Origin: Candidatus Avimonoglobus intestinipullorum
GTDB taxonomy: Bacteria > Bacillota > Clostridia > UBA1381
DNA: 10,393 bases
Direction of reading: 5' to 3'
Assembly (NCBI GenBank): GCA_018714645.1
Contig: DVND01000167.1
Location: 1 to 10,393 of the forward strand
Shown: piece by piece, positions 1-5,976 of the stretch
How the letters are laid out: each line of letters opens with the position of its first letter
Position numbering within the stretch: the first letter of the stretch is position 1
Position numbers and translations under genes: made by a program
Notes under the pieces: model-generated
What the model saw: only the letters and a program-made list of their open reading frames with translations
Database searches by the model: none
What the model was told of the DNA's origin: nothing

Positions 1-49
1 CAAAACAAAACAAATATTTATATGCGCATTGCGCGATGGAGGGAAACAC

Positions 50-883
50 ATGTATAAGTCTGATTATGAGATCAAGAAGGAAATATGTGAAATCGGGAGG
101 CGTGTGTATCAAGATGGGTTCGTTGCGGCCAACGATGGGAATATCTCGGTAAAGGTCGATGAAAATACATTTTTTGCGACGCCCACCGGCGTGAGCAAGG
201 GCTACATGACGCCGGAGATGATTTGTAAGGTAGACGGCCAGGGCAACCTGAAGGAGCAGAACAAGTGGAAGCCGTCCTCAGAATTCAAAATGCATCTGCG
301 GGTGTATCAGGAACGGCCGGACGTCAACGCGGTGGTGCATGCGCATCCGCCGATCGCCACCTCTTTCGCCATTGCGGGCATCCCGCTGGATAAGCTGATC
401 ATGCCGGAAGCGGTCATCTTCCTGGGCGCGGTCCCGATTGCGGAATATGGTACGCCCTCCACGATGGAAATCCCCGATTCCCTGATGCCCTATTTGCAGG
501 ACTATGACGCGATCCTGCTGGCAAATCACGGCGCGCTGAGCTTCGGCTGCGATTTGAACACCGCGTTCTTCCGGATGGAATCCACGGAGTTTTATGCAAA
601 GCTGCTGTTCCACGCGCGGATGCTGGGCGGGGAGAAGGAAATCCCCTGCGGCCAGGTGAAGAAACTCATCGACCTGCGCAAGACTTTCGGCGTACCGGGC
701 AAGCACCCGATGGAAAAGCTCTGCCCCAGCTGTTATGAAGGCGGGGATGCCGTGAAGGATCTGACGCCGACGGAAGCCGAGGAAAAGCTGCACAGCGGCT
801 GCGCCTGCGGCGGGAATGACAAGGATATCGAGGATATTGTCGCCGAAGTGACCAAGCGTGTCCTGGCGAAATACAATCAATAA
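50..883 (+). CDS. Class II (zinc) sugar-phosphate aldolase, fuculose/rhamnulose-1-phosphate type, with C-terminal encapsulation tail
   Basis: A 277-residue member of the AraD/FucA class II aldolase family, which cleaves L-fuculose-1-P or L-rhamnulose-1-P to DHAP and lactaldehyde. Candidate zinc ligands are His98 and His100 (motif VVHAHPP) and His160 (LLANHGALSFG). Glu78 (SSEFKMH) sits where FucA has its catalytic Glu, and the spacing to the histidines matches FucA. The protein is about 60 residues longer than FucA. The extra C-terminus holds a CxxC (Cys225, Cys228) and a CxC (Cys251, Cys253), then an amphipathic helix (about 259-275, DIEDIVAEVTKRVLAKY) that looks like a BMC encapsulation peptide. 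The ATG at 50 is chosen because GGAGGG at 38-43 lies 6 bases upstream; an in-frame TTG at 29 lacks this support. It is the first gene in view and its neighbours place it in a microcompartment operon. The exact sugar is inferred; the fold is clear. Confidence 0.9.
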   Translation: MYKSDYEIKKEICEIGRRVYQDGFVAANDGNISVKVDENTFFATPTGVSKGYMTPEMICKVDGQGNLKEQNKWKPSSEFKMHLRVYQERPDVNAVVHAHPPIATSFAIAGIPLDKLIMPEAVIFLGAVPIAEYGTPSTMEIPDSLMPYLQDYDAILLANHGALSFGCDLNTAFFRMESTEFYAKLLFHARMLGGEKEIPCGQVKKLIDLRKTFGVPGKHPMEKLCPSCYEGGDAVKDLTPTEAEEKLHSGCACGGNDKDIEDIVAEVTKRVLAKYNQ

Positions 884-896
884 GGACTGGAGTTTG

Positions 897-1838
897 ATGG
901 GTGATTCCAAATTGTACACCGGGTATGGCGACAGGGGCTATACGCAAACGGTACATAACAAGCATATTGCCAAGTCGGACGATTTGATCCACCTGCTTGG
1001 CACGCTGGACGAGTTTACGTCCAGCCTCGGCGTGGCAAAGGCGCAGCTTCATGATAAGGCCCTTTACAGCGACATTGAGGCGGTGCAGAAAAAGATGGTT
1101 GGGCTCATGGGCGAGCTGGCCGGCGGGGAACCGTCAGTGACGGAGGCCTGTGTCAGGGCTGTGGAGGAATTGACCGATAAATACCAGCCCCGGGGCTTTT
1201 CCGGATTCACGCTGCCGGGGAAAAACCTGGTTTCAGCGCAGCTGGATTTGGCGCGGACGGTCGTCCGGCGGGCGGAACGGATTGCAGCAAAGCTGCTGCC
1301 GATGGGGAAAATCCACGGGGTAACGTTTACATATCTGAACCGCTTGAGCGATTTGACCTATGCCTTTGCCTGTTATGCGGCAGAGGAACGGCGGCCGCAA
1401 ATCCCGGCGGCTCCCGGAAGTGCAGAAGTGCTGACGTTGGGGTTGGCAAAGGAAATTGCGCTGGCCGTGGAAAAACGGGCGGAGGAGCTGGGGAAACAGG
1501 TGGTCGTCGCCATTGTAGACGATGGCGGGACGCTGATGCTGCTCCATGCAATGCCAAATGCATTTATCGCCAGCCGGCAGATTGCGCAGGATAAGGCCTA
1601 TACGGCGGTATCGCTGAAAATGCCGACCCATGTGGCGCTGGCGGAATCCCGCGGCGGCACGCTGGACGGCCTGACGCCGACGGACAGCAATAAATTAATG
1701 CTCCTGGGCGGCGGCGAGCCGCTGATCATCGGGGGGAACGTCGCCGGGGGGCTTGGCGTATCCGGCGGCACGGCAGAAGAAGACATCGCCTTTGCGCGGT
1801 TCGGGGCGATGTATCTGGAAGGGAGGCTCAACTTATGA
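897..1838 (+). CDS. pduO: PduO-type cob(I)alamin adenosyltransferase fused to GlcG/HbpS (DUF336) domain
   Basis: A 313-residue two-domain protein. Residues about 1-165 are a PduO/MMAB-type ATP:corrinoid adenosyltransferase, which makes adenosylcobalamin from cob(I)alamin. Visible motifs are the ATP-binding YTGYGDRGYTQT near the N-terminus, GTLDEFTSSLG, the FTLPG loop, LARTVVRRAER, and YLNRLSDLTYAFA, so the active site looks intact. Residues about 180-313 are the GlcG/HbpS domain (AIVDDGG, then GGGEPLIIGG and GGLGVSGG), which binds haem in Salmonella PduO. The ATG at 897 has GGAG 4 bases upstream and AAGGA 10 bases upstream; TTG at 894 is an alternative. The gene follows the aldolase stop by 13 bases and overlaps the next gene by 4 bases (ATGA), so the two are probably translationally coupled. 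An adenosyltransferase implies a B12 enzyme nearby, but none is in this window. Confidence 0.92.
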   Translation: MGDSKLYTGYGDRGYTQTVHNKHIAKSDDLIHLLGTLDEFTSSLGVAKAQLHDKALYSDIEAVQKKMVGLMGELAGGEPSVTEACVRAVEELTDKYQPRGFSGFTLPGKNLVSAQLDLARTVVRRAERIAAKLLPMGKIHGVTFTYLNRLSDLTYAFACYAAEERRPQIPAAPGSAEVLTLGLAKEIALAVEKRAEELGKQVVVAIVDDGGTLMLLHAMPNAFIASRQIAQDKAYTAVSLKMPTHVALAESRGGTLDGLTPTDSNKLMLLGGGEPLIIGGNVAGGLGVSGGTAEEDIAFARFGAMYLEGRLNL

Positions 1839-3253
1839 TTGACGAACGTCAAATCAGTGAGATTGTGAAAAAAGTGATTTCCGGGATGGACAGTGCTTCT
1901 TCCAGCAAGCCAAAACAAATTGGCGTGTTTGGCACGATGGAGGAAGCGATTGACGCCTGCAACAAGGCGTATGCGGTATTTCGGAATTATAATAAAGAAC
2001 AGCGGGAAAACATTATTAAGGAAATACGGAAGCTGACCCATGCGGAGGCCGAGACCATGGCAAAAATGGCGGTTGAGGAAACCAAAATGGGGAATGTGTA
2101 CCATAAAATATTGAAGCATCATCTGGTGGCGGACAAGACGCCGGGGACGGAGGACTTGGAGACGCGGGCGCTGTCCGGCGACCGCGGCCTGACGCTGGTG
2201 GAAATGGCGCCGTATGGCATCATCGGCGCGATTACGCCGAGTACGAACCCCAGTTGTACGGTGATCTGCAACAGCATCGGGATGCTGGCGGCAGGCAACG
2301 GTGTGCTGTTCAACCCGCATCCCCACGCGAAGCGCGTATCTACATATGCGGTGGATTTGGTGAACCGGGCGGTGCTGGCGGCAGGGGGGCCGGAAAATAT
2401 TGTGGCGACGGTGGCAAACCCGACCATGGACACCTCTAATACCATGGTGCACCATCCATCTGTGAAGATGCTGGTGGCCACCGGCGGGCCGGGCGTTGTG
2501 AAGATGTTGTTATCCAGCGGCAAGAAGGCCATTGGCGCCGGGGCCGGCAATCCGCCGGTGGTCGTGGACGACACGGCGGACATCCAGAAGGCGGCGAAGG
2601 ATATCATCGACGGCTGTACGTTTGACAATAACCTGCCCTGTATTGCGGAAAAAGAGTGTTTCGTGATGAACAATGTGGCGGATGAATTGATCCGCGGTAT
2701 GCAGAAAAACGGGGCATATTTGATCAATGCCGCGCAGGTGCGCGCGCTGGAGGACGTGGTTTTGGTAGAAGCCCCTGCCAAGAGCCCGTCTGAAAAGCCC
2801 AAACGGGTGATCAATAAAAACTGGGTCGGCCGGGATGCGAAGAAAATCCTGGCGCAGATTGGGATTGACGCGGGCGACGATATCCGCTGTATCATCTGCG
2901 AGACCGAGTTCAGCCAGGCATTCGTCCAGACGGAGCTGATGATGCCCATTTTGCCGATTGTGCGGTGCGACACCTTTGAGGAAACGGTGGAGATGGCAGT
3001 CAAGGCAGAACACGGGAACCGCCATTCGGCGCATTTGCATTCCAAGAATGTGGACCACATGACGGCCTATGCAAAAGCGGTCTGCACGACGATTTTCGTA
3101 AAAAATGCGCCCAGCTATGCGGGCATTGGCTTTAACAGCGAGGGGCATACCACGTTCACAATTGCAGGGCCCACCGGCGAGGGCATTACCTCGGCGCGCA
3201 GCTTCACCAGGCAGCGCCGGTGCGTACTGGTTGACAATCTGTCGATTATATAG
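1835..3253 (+). CDS. pduP: CoA-acylating aldehyde dehydrogenase of the microcompartment (PduP/EutE family)
   Basis: A 472-residue NAD-dependent aldehyde dehydrogenase that converts propionaldehyde or lactaldehyde plus CoA to acyl-CoA and NADH in the compartment lumen. The catalytic cysteine is Cys269 in FDNNLPCIAEKE, the signature of the PduP/EutE group. The nucleotide-binding core is recognisable (APYGIIGAITPSTNP at about 125-139; ATGGPGVVK; GAGAGNPPVVVDD). Residues 1-20 (MIDERQISEIVKKVISGM) form an amphipathic helix followed by a Ser/Lys-rich linker, the classic PduP encapsulation-peptide arrangement. The length is typical of the family. Start: ATG at 1835 overlaps the pduO stop, with GGGAGG at 1821-1826 lying 8 bases upstream. 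PduP is preferred over EutE because of the surrounding Pdu-like genes, but the true aldehyde substrate cannot be read from sequence. Confidence 0.93.
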   Translation: MIDERQISEIVKKVISGMDSASSSKPKQIGVFGTMEEAIDACNKAYAVFRNYNKEQRENIIKEIRKLTHAEAETMAKMAVEETKMGNVYHKILKHHLVADKTPGTEDLETRALSGDRGLTLVEMAPYGIIGAITPSTNPSCTVICNSIGMLAAGNGVLFNPHPHAKRVSTYAVDLVNRAVLAAGGPENIVATVANPTMDTSNTMVHHPSVKMLVATGGPGVVKMLLSSGKKAIGAGAGNPPVVVDDTADIQKAAKDIIDGCTFDNNLPCIAEKECFVMNNVADELIRGMQKNGAYLINAAQVRALEDVVLVEAPAKSPSEKPKRVINKNWVGRDAKKILAQIGIDAGDDIRCIICETEFSQAFVQTELMMPILPIVRCDTFEETVEMAVKAEHGNRHSAHLHSKNVDHMTAYAKAVCTTIFVKNAPSYAGIGFNSEGHTTFTIAGPTGEGITSARSFTRQRRCVLVDNLSII

Positions 3254-3255
3254 AC

Positions 3256-3261
3256 AAGGAG
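3256..3261 (+). promoter_or_regulatory. Ribosome binding site AAGGAG for the alcohol dehydrogenase; non-ATG start
   Basis: AAGGAG lies just after the aldehyde dehydrogenase stop. The next in-frame starts are GTG at 3266 (4 bases away) and TTG at 3272 (10 bases away). No ATG is available until residue 21, which would delete the conserved N-terminal helix, so a rare start codon is implied. Confidence 0.6.
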
Positions 3262-3265
3262 TTGA

Positions 3266-4483
3266 GTGAAATTGAATATCAATGAACAGGAACTCAGCGC
3301 ATTGGTGCAGGCAGTCCTCAAAGAGATGAACGGGACTGCATCCGCACCTGCCGCAAAGGCGGGCGCCGTGCCCAAAACGGGCAAGGCCGCGGTGCTGACA
3401 GATCTACATAAACTGGAAGTGAAGGAATATCCAATCCCGCCCGTGGGCGATGACGACATCCTCGTAAAAGTGGAGGGCTGCGGCATCTGCGGCACGGACG
3501 TGCATGAGTGGAACAAAGACCCCTTCGGCCTGATGCCGGTGGTGCTGGGCCATGAGGGGACGGGCGAAATTATCGCCATGGGGAAGAATATCAAATGCGA
3601 TACCCAGGGCAACCCCGTGAAGATTGGGGATAAAATCGTGACAAGCGTTGCGGTCTGCGGCGAATGCCCCATGTGCAGGCTGCATCCGGAGCTGCCGAAC
3701 CTGTGTGAAAATGCGAAAATCCAGGGATTGCTGCCGGATAAGGCGGACAATCACCTGCAGGGCTGGTTTGCAAGCCACATGCTGATTGAAAAGGGCGCGA
3801 CGTTTTTCAACGTTTCCGACATGAGCCTCGACCAGCGGATGCTGATTGAGCTGGCGGCGGTGGCGGTACATGCGGTGCGCCGCGGAACGGACACGGGCCT
3901 GATGCCGCTGGGCGCAACCATTGTCATTCAGGGCTGCGGCCCGGTGGGATTGATGGTGATTGCGGTGCTGAAAACCCGCGGGTACAGGAACATTGTCGCC
4001 ATCGACGGGACGGAGCAGCGGTTGAACATGGCAAAGCGTTTGGGCGCGTCCCACACGATTAATTTCAGGGAATATAACTCCGTAGAGGATAAAGTCGCTT
4101 ACGTGAAAGGGATCACGCATGAATTGGGCGCAGATTTTGCATTCCAATGCACCGGGGCGCCCCCGGCGGCGGCCGAGGTCTGGAAATATGTCCGCAAGGG
4201 CGGTGGGCTTTGCGAAATGGGCTTTTTCGTCAACAACGGCGAATGCTCCATCAACCCGCACTTTGACATCTGCCAGAAGGAAATTACGGTTGTCGGCTCC
4301 TGGACGTACGGCGCGCTGGAATATCCGGACACCATTTCTTTTGTGAAGCAGTGCTGTGAAATGGGCATCCCGCTCACAGATTTAATCACACACCGCTTTG
4401 GCCTTGATGAGCTGAACGAGGCGATGGAGGTCAACGTGGCGCAGAAGGGTTTGAAAATCGCCTACGTGAATAAGGAGATATAA
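3266..4483 (+). CDS. Zinc-dependent medium-chain alcohol dehydrogenase with N-terminal encapsulation peptide
   Basis: A 405-residue MDR-superfamily dehydrogenase of the sorbitol/threonine dehydrogenase type. Its likely role here is to reduce propionaldehyde or lactaldehyde to the alcohol and so recycle NADH to NAD+ inside the compartment. Catalytic zinc ligands: Cys75 (CGICGTD) and His96 with Glu97 (LGHEGTGE). Structural zinc: Cys131, Cys134, Cys137 and Cys147 (CGECPMC then LC). The Rossmann fold is marked by QGCGPVGLM (about 222-230) and an acidic end to the next strand (VAIDGTE), which favours NAD(H). Residues 1-22 (INEQELSALVQAVLKEM) form an amphipathic helix, then an Ala/Lys/Pro linker, resembling the N-termini of the aldehyde dehydrogenase and PduL here. 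GTG at 3266 is used, with TTG at 3272 as alternative. It differs from the iron-type PduQ of Salmonella. The reaction is inferred from context. Confidence 0.88.
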   Translation: MKLNINEQELSALVQAVLKEMNGTASAPAAKAGAVPKTGKAAVLTDLHKLEVKEYPIPPVGDDDILVKVEGCGICGTDVHEWNKDPFGLMPVVLGHEGTGEIIAMGKNIKCDTQGNPVKIGDKIVTSVAVCGECPMCRLHPELPNLCENAKIQGLLPDKADNHLQGWFASHMLIEKGATFFNVSDMSLDQRMLIELAAVAVHAVRRGTDTGLMPLGATIVIQGCGPVGLMVIAVLKTRGYRNIVAIDGTEQRLNMAKRLGASHTINFREYNSVEDKVAYVKGITHELGADFAFQCTGAPPAAAEVWKYVRKGGGLCEMGFFVNNGECSINPHFDICQKEITVVGSWTYGALEYPDTISFVKQCCEMGIPLTDLITHRFGLDELNEAMEVNVAQKGLKIAYVNKEI

Positions 4484-4486
4484 GCC

Positions 4487-4825
4487 ATGGAAGCGATTGG
4501 GATTATAGAGATGTTTGGGTTTGTCTGTGCCATCAAGGCGGCGGATGCGGCGGCGAAGGCGGCGGACGTTAAGGTGATTGCAATCGACTCCAACAAGCCC
4601 GCCAATGCGGAAACGGTGGAGGTGCCGCTCATCATGTGCGTGAAGGTACAGGGGAGCGTCTCCGCGGTGGAAGCGGCGGTGGAGGCCGGCGCACGTGCGG
4701 CGGAGGCCTGCACGGGGCTGATCCAGAAGCATATTATCGCACGGCCGACGGAGGACGCACAGAAGATGGCGCTGCGGTCCAGCGTGGGGCGCGACCGGGT
4801 CGGGCATATCAAGAATAACGCATAA
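4487..4825 (+). CDS. BMC-H shell protein with divergent, enlarged pore loop
   Basis: A 112-residue single-domain BMC (pfam00936) protein expected to form hexameric shell tiles. The opening (EAIGIIEMFGFVCAIKAADA), the helix VSAVEAAVEAGARAAEA and the strand HIIARP are typical. Where its neighbours have KIGSG at the central pore, this protein has a longer segment (about residues 34-50, DSNKPANAETVEVPLIM), 5-6 residues longer by eye. It therefore probably makes a different pore from the canonical tiles. The C-terminus extends about 22 residues past the usual end and contains several basic residues. It starts 3 bases after the alcohol dehydrogenase stop, with AAGGAG inside that gene's last codons, so the two are probably coupled. 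No specific subfamily name is recognised. Confidence 0.88.
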   Translation: MEAIGIIEMFGFVCAIKAADAAAKAADVKVIAIDSNKPANAETVEVPLIMCVKVQGSVSAVEAAVEAGARAAEACTGLIQKHIIARPTEDAQKMALRSSVGRDRVGHIKNNA

Positions 4826-4843
4826 GCGAAGGGAGTAAATGAA

Positions 4844-5113
4844 ATGGAAGCATTGGGAATGATTGAAACAAGAGGGTTGACGGCGTCCATTGAAGCGGCG
4901 GATGCGATGACAAAGGCGGCGAACGTCGTGCTGGTGGGGACGGAGAAAATCGGTTCCGGGCTGGTAAGCGTCATTGTCCGCGGCGACGTCGGCGCGGTGA
5001 AAGCGGCGGTAGAGGCTGGTGCGGAAGCGGCGTCAAAGCTGGGCGAGCTGGTTGCAAAGCATGTCATCCCGCGCCCCCACGCAGATGTGGAAAAAATTCT
5101 GCCGACAATCTAA
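4844..5113 (+). CDS. pduA: Canonical BMC-H shell protein (PduA/PduJ type)
   Basis: An 89-residue single-domain shell protein. The sequence MEALGMIETRGLTASIEAAD, the pore motif EKIGSGLVSVIVRGDVGAVKAA and the ending HVIPRPHADVEKILP are hallmarks of PduA/PduJ/EutM hexamers, which form the facets of the compartment and let small metabolites through the central pore. The length is standard. ATG at 4844 has AAGGGAG upstream in a short gap after the preceding shell gene. It is a close paralogue of the gene at 5619 (most positions identical by eye). PduA and PduJ cannot be told apart from sequence alone, so the symbol is by family only. Confidence 0.93.
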   Translation: MEALGMIETRGLTASIEAADAMTKAANVVLVGTEKIGSGLVSVIVRGDVGAVKAAVEAGAEAASKLGELVAKHVIPRPHADVEKILPTI

Positions 5114-5140
5114 AACAAGCTTAAGGAAGGATGGTTCTTG

Positions 5141-5578
5141 ATGGACTTTTCATTGGGCCTGATTGAGGTTTCGGCGCTGGGGCACGCGATTATGGTGCTG
5201 GATACAATGGAAAAGGCGGCGGACGTGGAGTTTGTCGCAACGGAACGCAAGCTGGGCGGCAGGCTTGTGACGCTGGTCGTCCGGGGCGAATTGTCGGCGG
5301 TGCAGGCGTCGGTGGACGCCGGGGCGGAGCTGGCGAAGAGCCTGGGCTGCTTGAAGGCGGCGGAGGTCATCGCCCGGCCGCACACGGAGATTTTAAAATT
5401 CCTGCATTTGGATGCGGCGCATGAAAAGCCGGTCAATGCGGAGAGCGCGGCGACGCATGTCGGCGCGGTGCCGGCGGAGGCAAAGCCTGCCCCCGCGGCA
5501 AGGAGGACACGTTCTAAAACCGCAGGGGCGGTTTCAGATAAAAGCGCACCGAGACGGGGCGCGGCAAAAACGAAGTAA
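5141..5578 (+). CDS. BMC-H shell protein with basic Ala/Pro-rich C-terminal tail
   Basis: A 145-residue protein: a BMC-H domain at about 1-90 (FSLGLIEVSALGHAIMVLD to VIARPHTEILKFL) and a low-complexity tail at about 91-145. The pore motif is RKLGGRLVTLV, where canonical tiles have KIGSGLVTVIV, so an Arg replaces the second Gly of the pore loop. The tail is rich in Ala and Pro, and its last 31 residues hold ten Lys/Arg and one acidic residue, with no predicted fold. PduK and EutK also carry C-terminal extensions, but this tail shows no Fe-S or helix-turn-helix motif. ATG at 5141 is chosen (AAGGAAGG at 5123-5130, 10 bases upstream); an in-frame TTG at 5138 has better spacing and would add one residue. 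It lies between two canonical shell genes. The tail may bind lumen cargo, nucleic acid or an assembly partner; this is unproven. Confidence 0.88.
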   Translation: MDFSLGLIEVSALGHAIMVLDTMEKAADVEFVATERKLGGRLVTLVVRGELSAVQASVDAGAELAKSLGCLKAAEVIARPHTEILKFLHLDAAHEKPVNAESAATHVGAVPAEAKPAPAARRTRSKTAGAVSDKSAPRRGAAKTK

Positions 5579-5584
5579 AATATA

Positions 5585-5597
5585 GGCGGGAACCGCC
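5585..5597 (+). other. Short GC-rich hairpin between shell genes
   Basis: GGCGG, loop GAA, CCGCC: a 5-bp perfect stem in the 40-base gap between two shell genes, just upstream of the AGGAGG at 5605-5610. It has no following T-run, so it is not a terminator. It could affect mRNA stability or translation; it may also be chance. Confidence 0.35.
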
Positions 5598-5618
5598 GGA
5601 AAATAGGAGGAACAGAAA

Positions 5619-5897
5619 ATGGCTGTAGAAGCATTAGGCATGGTGGAAACAAGAGGGCTGGTCGCTGCAATTGAAGCGGCAGACGCAATGGTGAAGGCTG
5701 CGAACGTGACACTGATCGGGACAGAGCGGATTGGCTCCGGCCTGGTAACAGTGATGGTGCGCGGCGACGTTGGCGCGGTGCAGGCCGCGACAGATGCAGG
5801 AGCTGCTGCCGGTTCCAGACTGGGCGAGCTGGTATCTGTACACGTGATTCCGCGTCCCCACGGCGATGTGGAAAAAATCCTTCCGGCTTTGAAATAA
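5619..5897 (+). CDS. pduJ: Canonical BMC-H shell protein (PduA/PduJ type), paralogue of the one at 4844
   Basis: A 92-residue single-domain shell protein with all canonical features: VEALGMVETRGLVAAIEAAD, pore motif ERIGSGLVTVMVRGDVGAV, and ending HVIPRPHGDVEKILPALK. It should form hexameric facet tiles interchangeable with, or mixed with, the product of the gene at 4844, which it closely resembles. The pair mirrors the pduA/pduJ duplication of Pdu operons. ATG at 5619 has TAGGAGG at 5604-5610, 8 bases upstream, a strong site fitting a major shell protein. The gene is followed by a stable hairpin. The pduJ symbol is by analogy only. Confidence 0.93.
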   Translation: MAVEALGMVETRGLVAAIEAADAMVKAANVTLIGTERIGSGLVTVMVRGDVGAVQAATDAGAAAGSRLGELVSVHVIPRPHGDVEKILPALK

Positions 5898-5914
5898 GCA
5901 GGAGGCATGAGGGC

Positions 5915-5936
5915 GGGGCAGATCGATATCTGCCCC
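5915..5936 (+). terminator. Strong intercistronic hairpin, possible attenuator or mRNA-stabilising stem
   Basis: A perfect 9-bp inverted repeat (GGGGCAGAT, loop CGAT, ATCTGCCCC) lies in the 79-base gap between the last BMC-H gene and pduL, the largest gap in the operon. It is followed by GTTTCATCAT, only a weak T-tract, so complete termination is unlikely. A leaky terminator, or a 3' stabiliser that keeps the shell mRNA abundant relative to pduL-pduT mRNA, fits better. Structure is seen; function is inferred. Confidence 0.6.
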
Positions 5937-5976
5937 CGTTTCATCATAACACCCAATCGTTTTGGAGGGTTTGAAC

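Noticed and set aside
1..49. Possible operon promoter or operator upstream of the aldolase, including the imperfect palindrome GCGCATTGCGC
   Set aside because: Only 49 bases are visible, with no convincing -35/-10 pair; an upstream operon gene probably lies just outside the window.
278..3148. Long open frames on the minus strand opposite the aldolase, PduO and aldehyde dehydrogenase genes (for example 1598-2455 and 2119-3060)
   Set aside because: They are antisense shadows of GC-rich genes: composition is odd (rich in Arg, His, Ser or Pro), no family motif is recognised, and the plus-strand frames have clear catalytic motifs.
4487..5897. Repetitive look of the four consecutive shell genes as a repeat array
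   Set aside because: The similarity is explained by paralogous BMC-H coding sequences; there are no regular spacers, and no CRISPR-type repeats are seen in the window.
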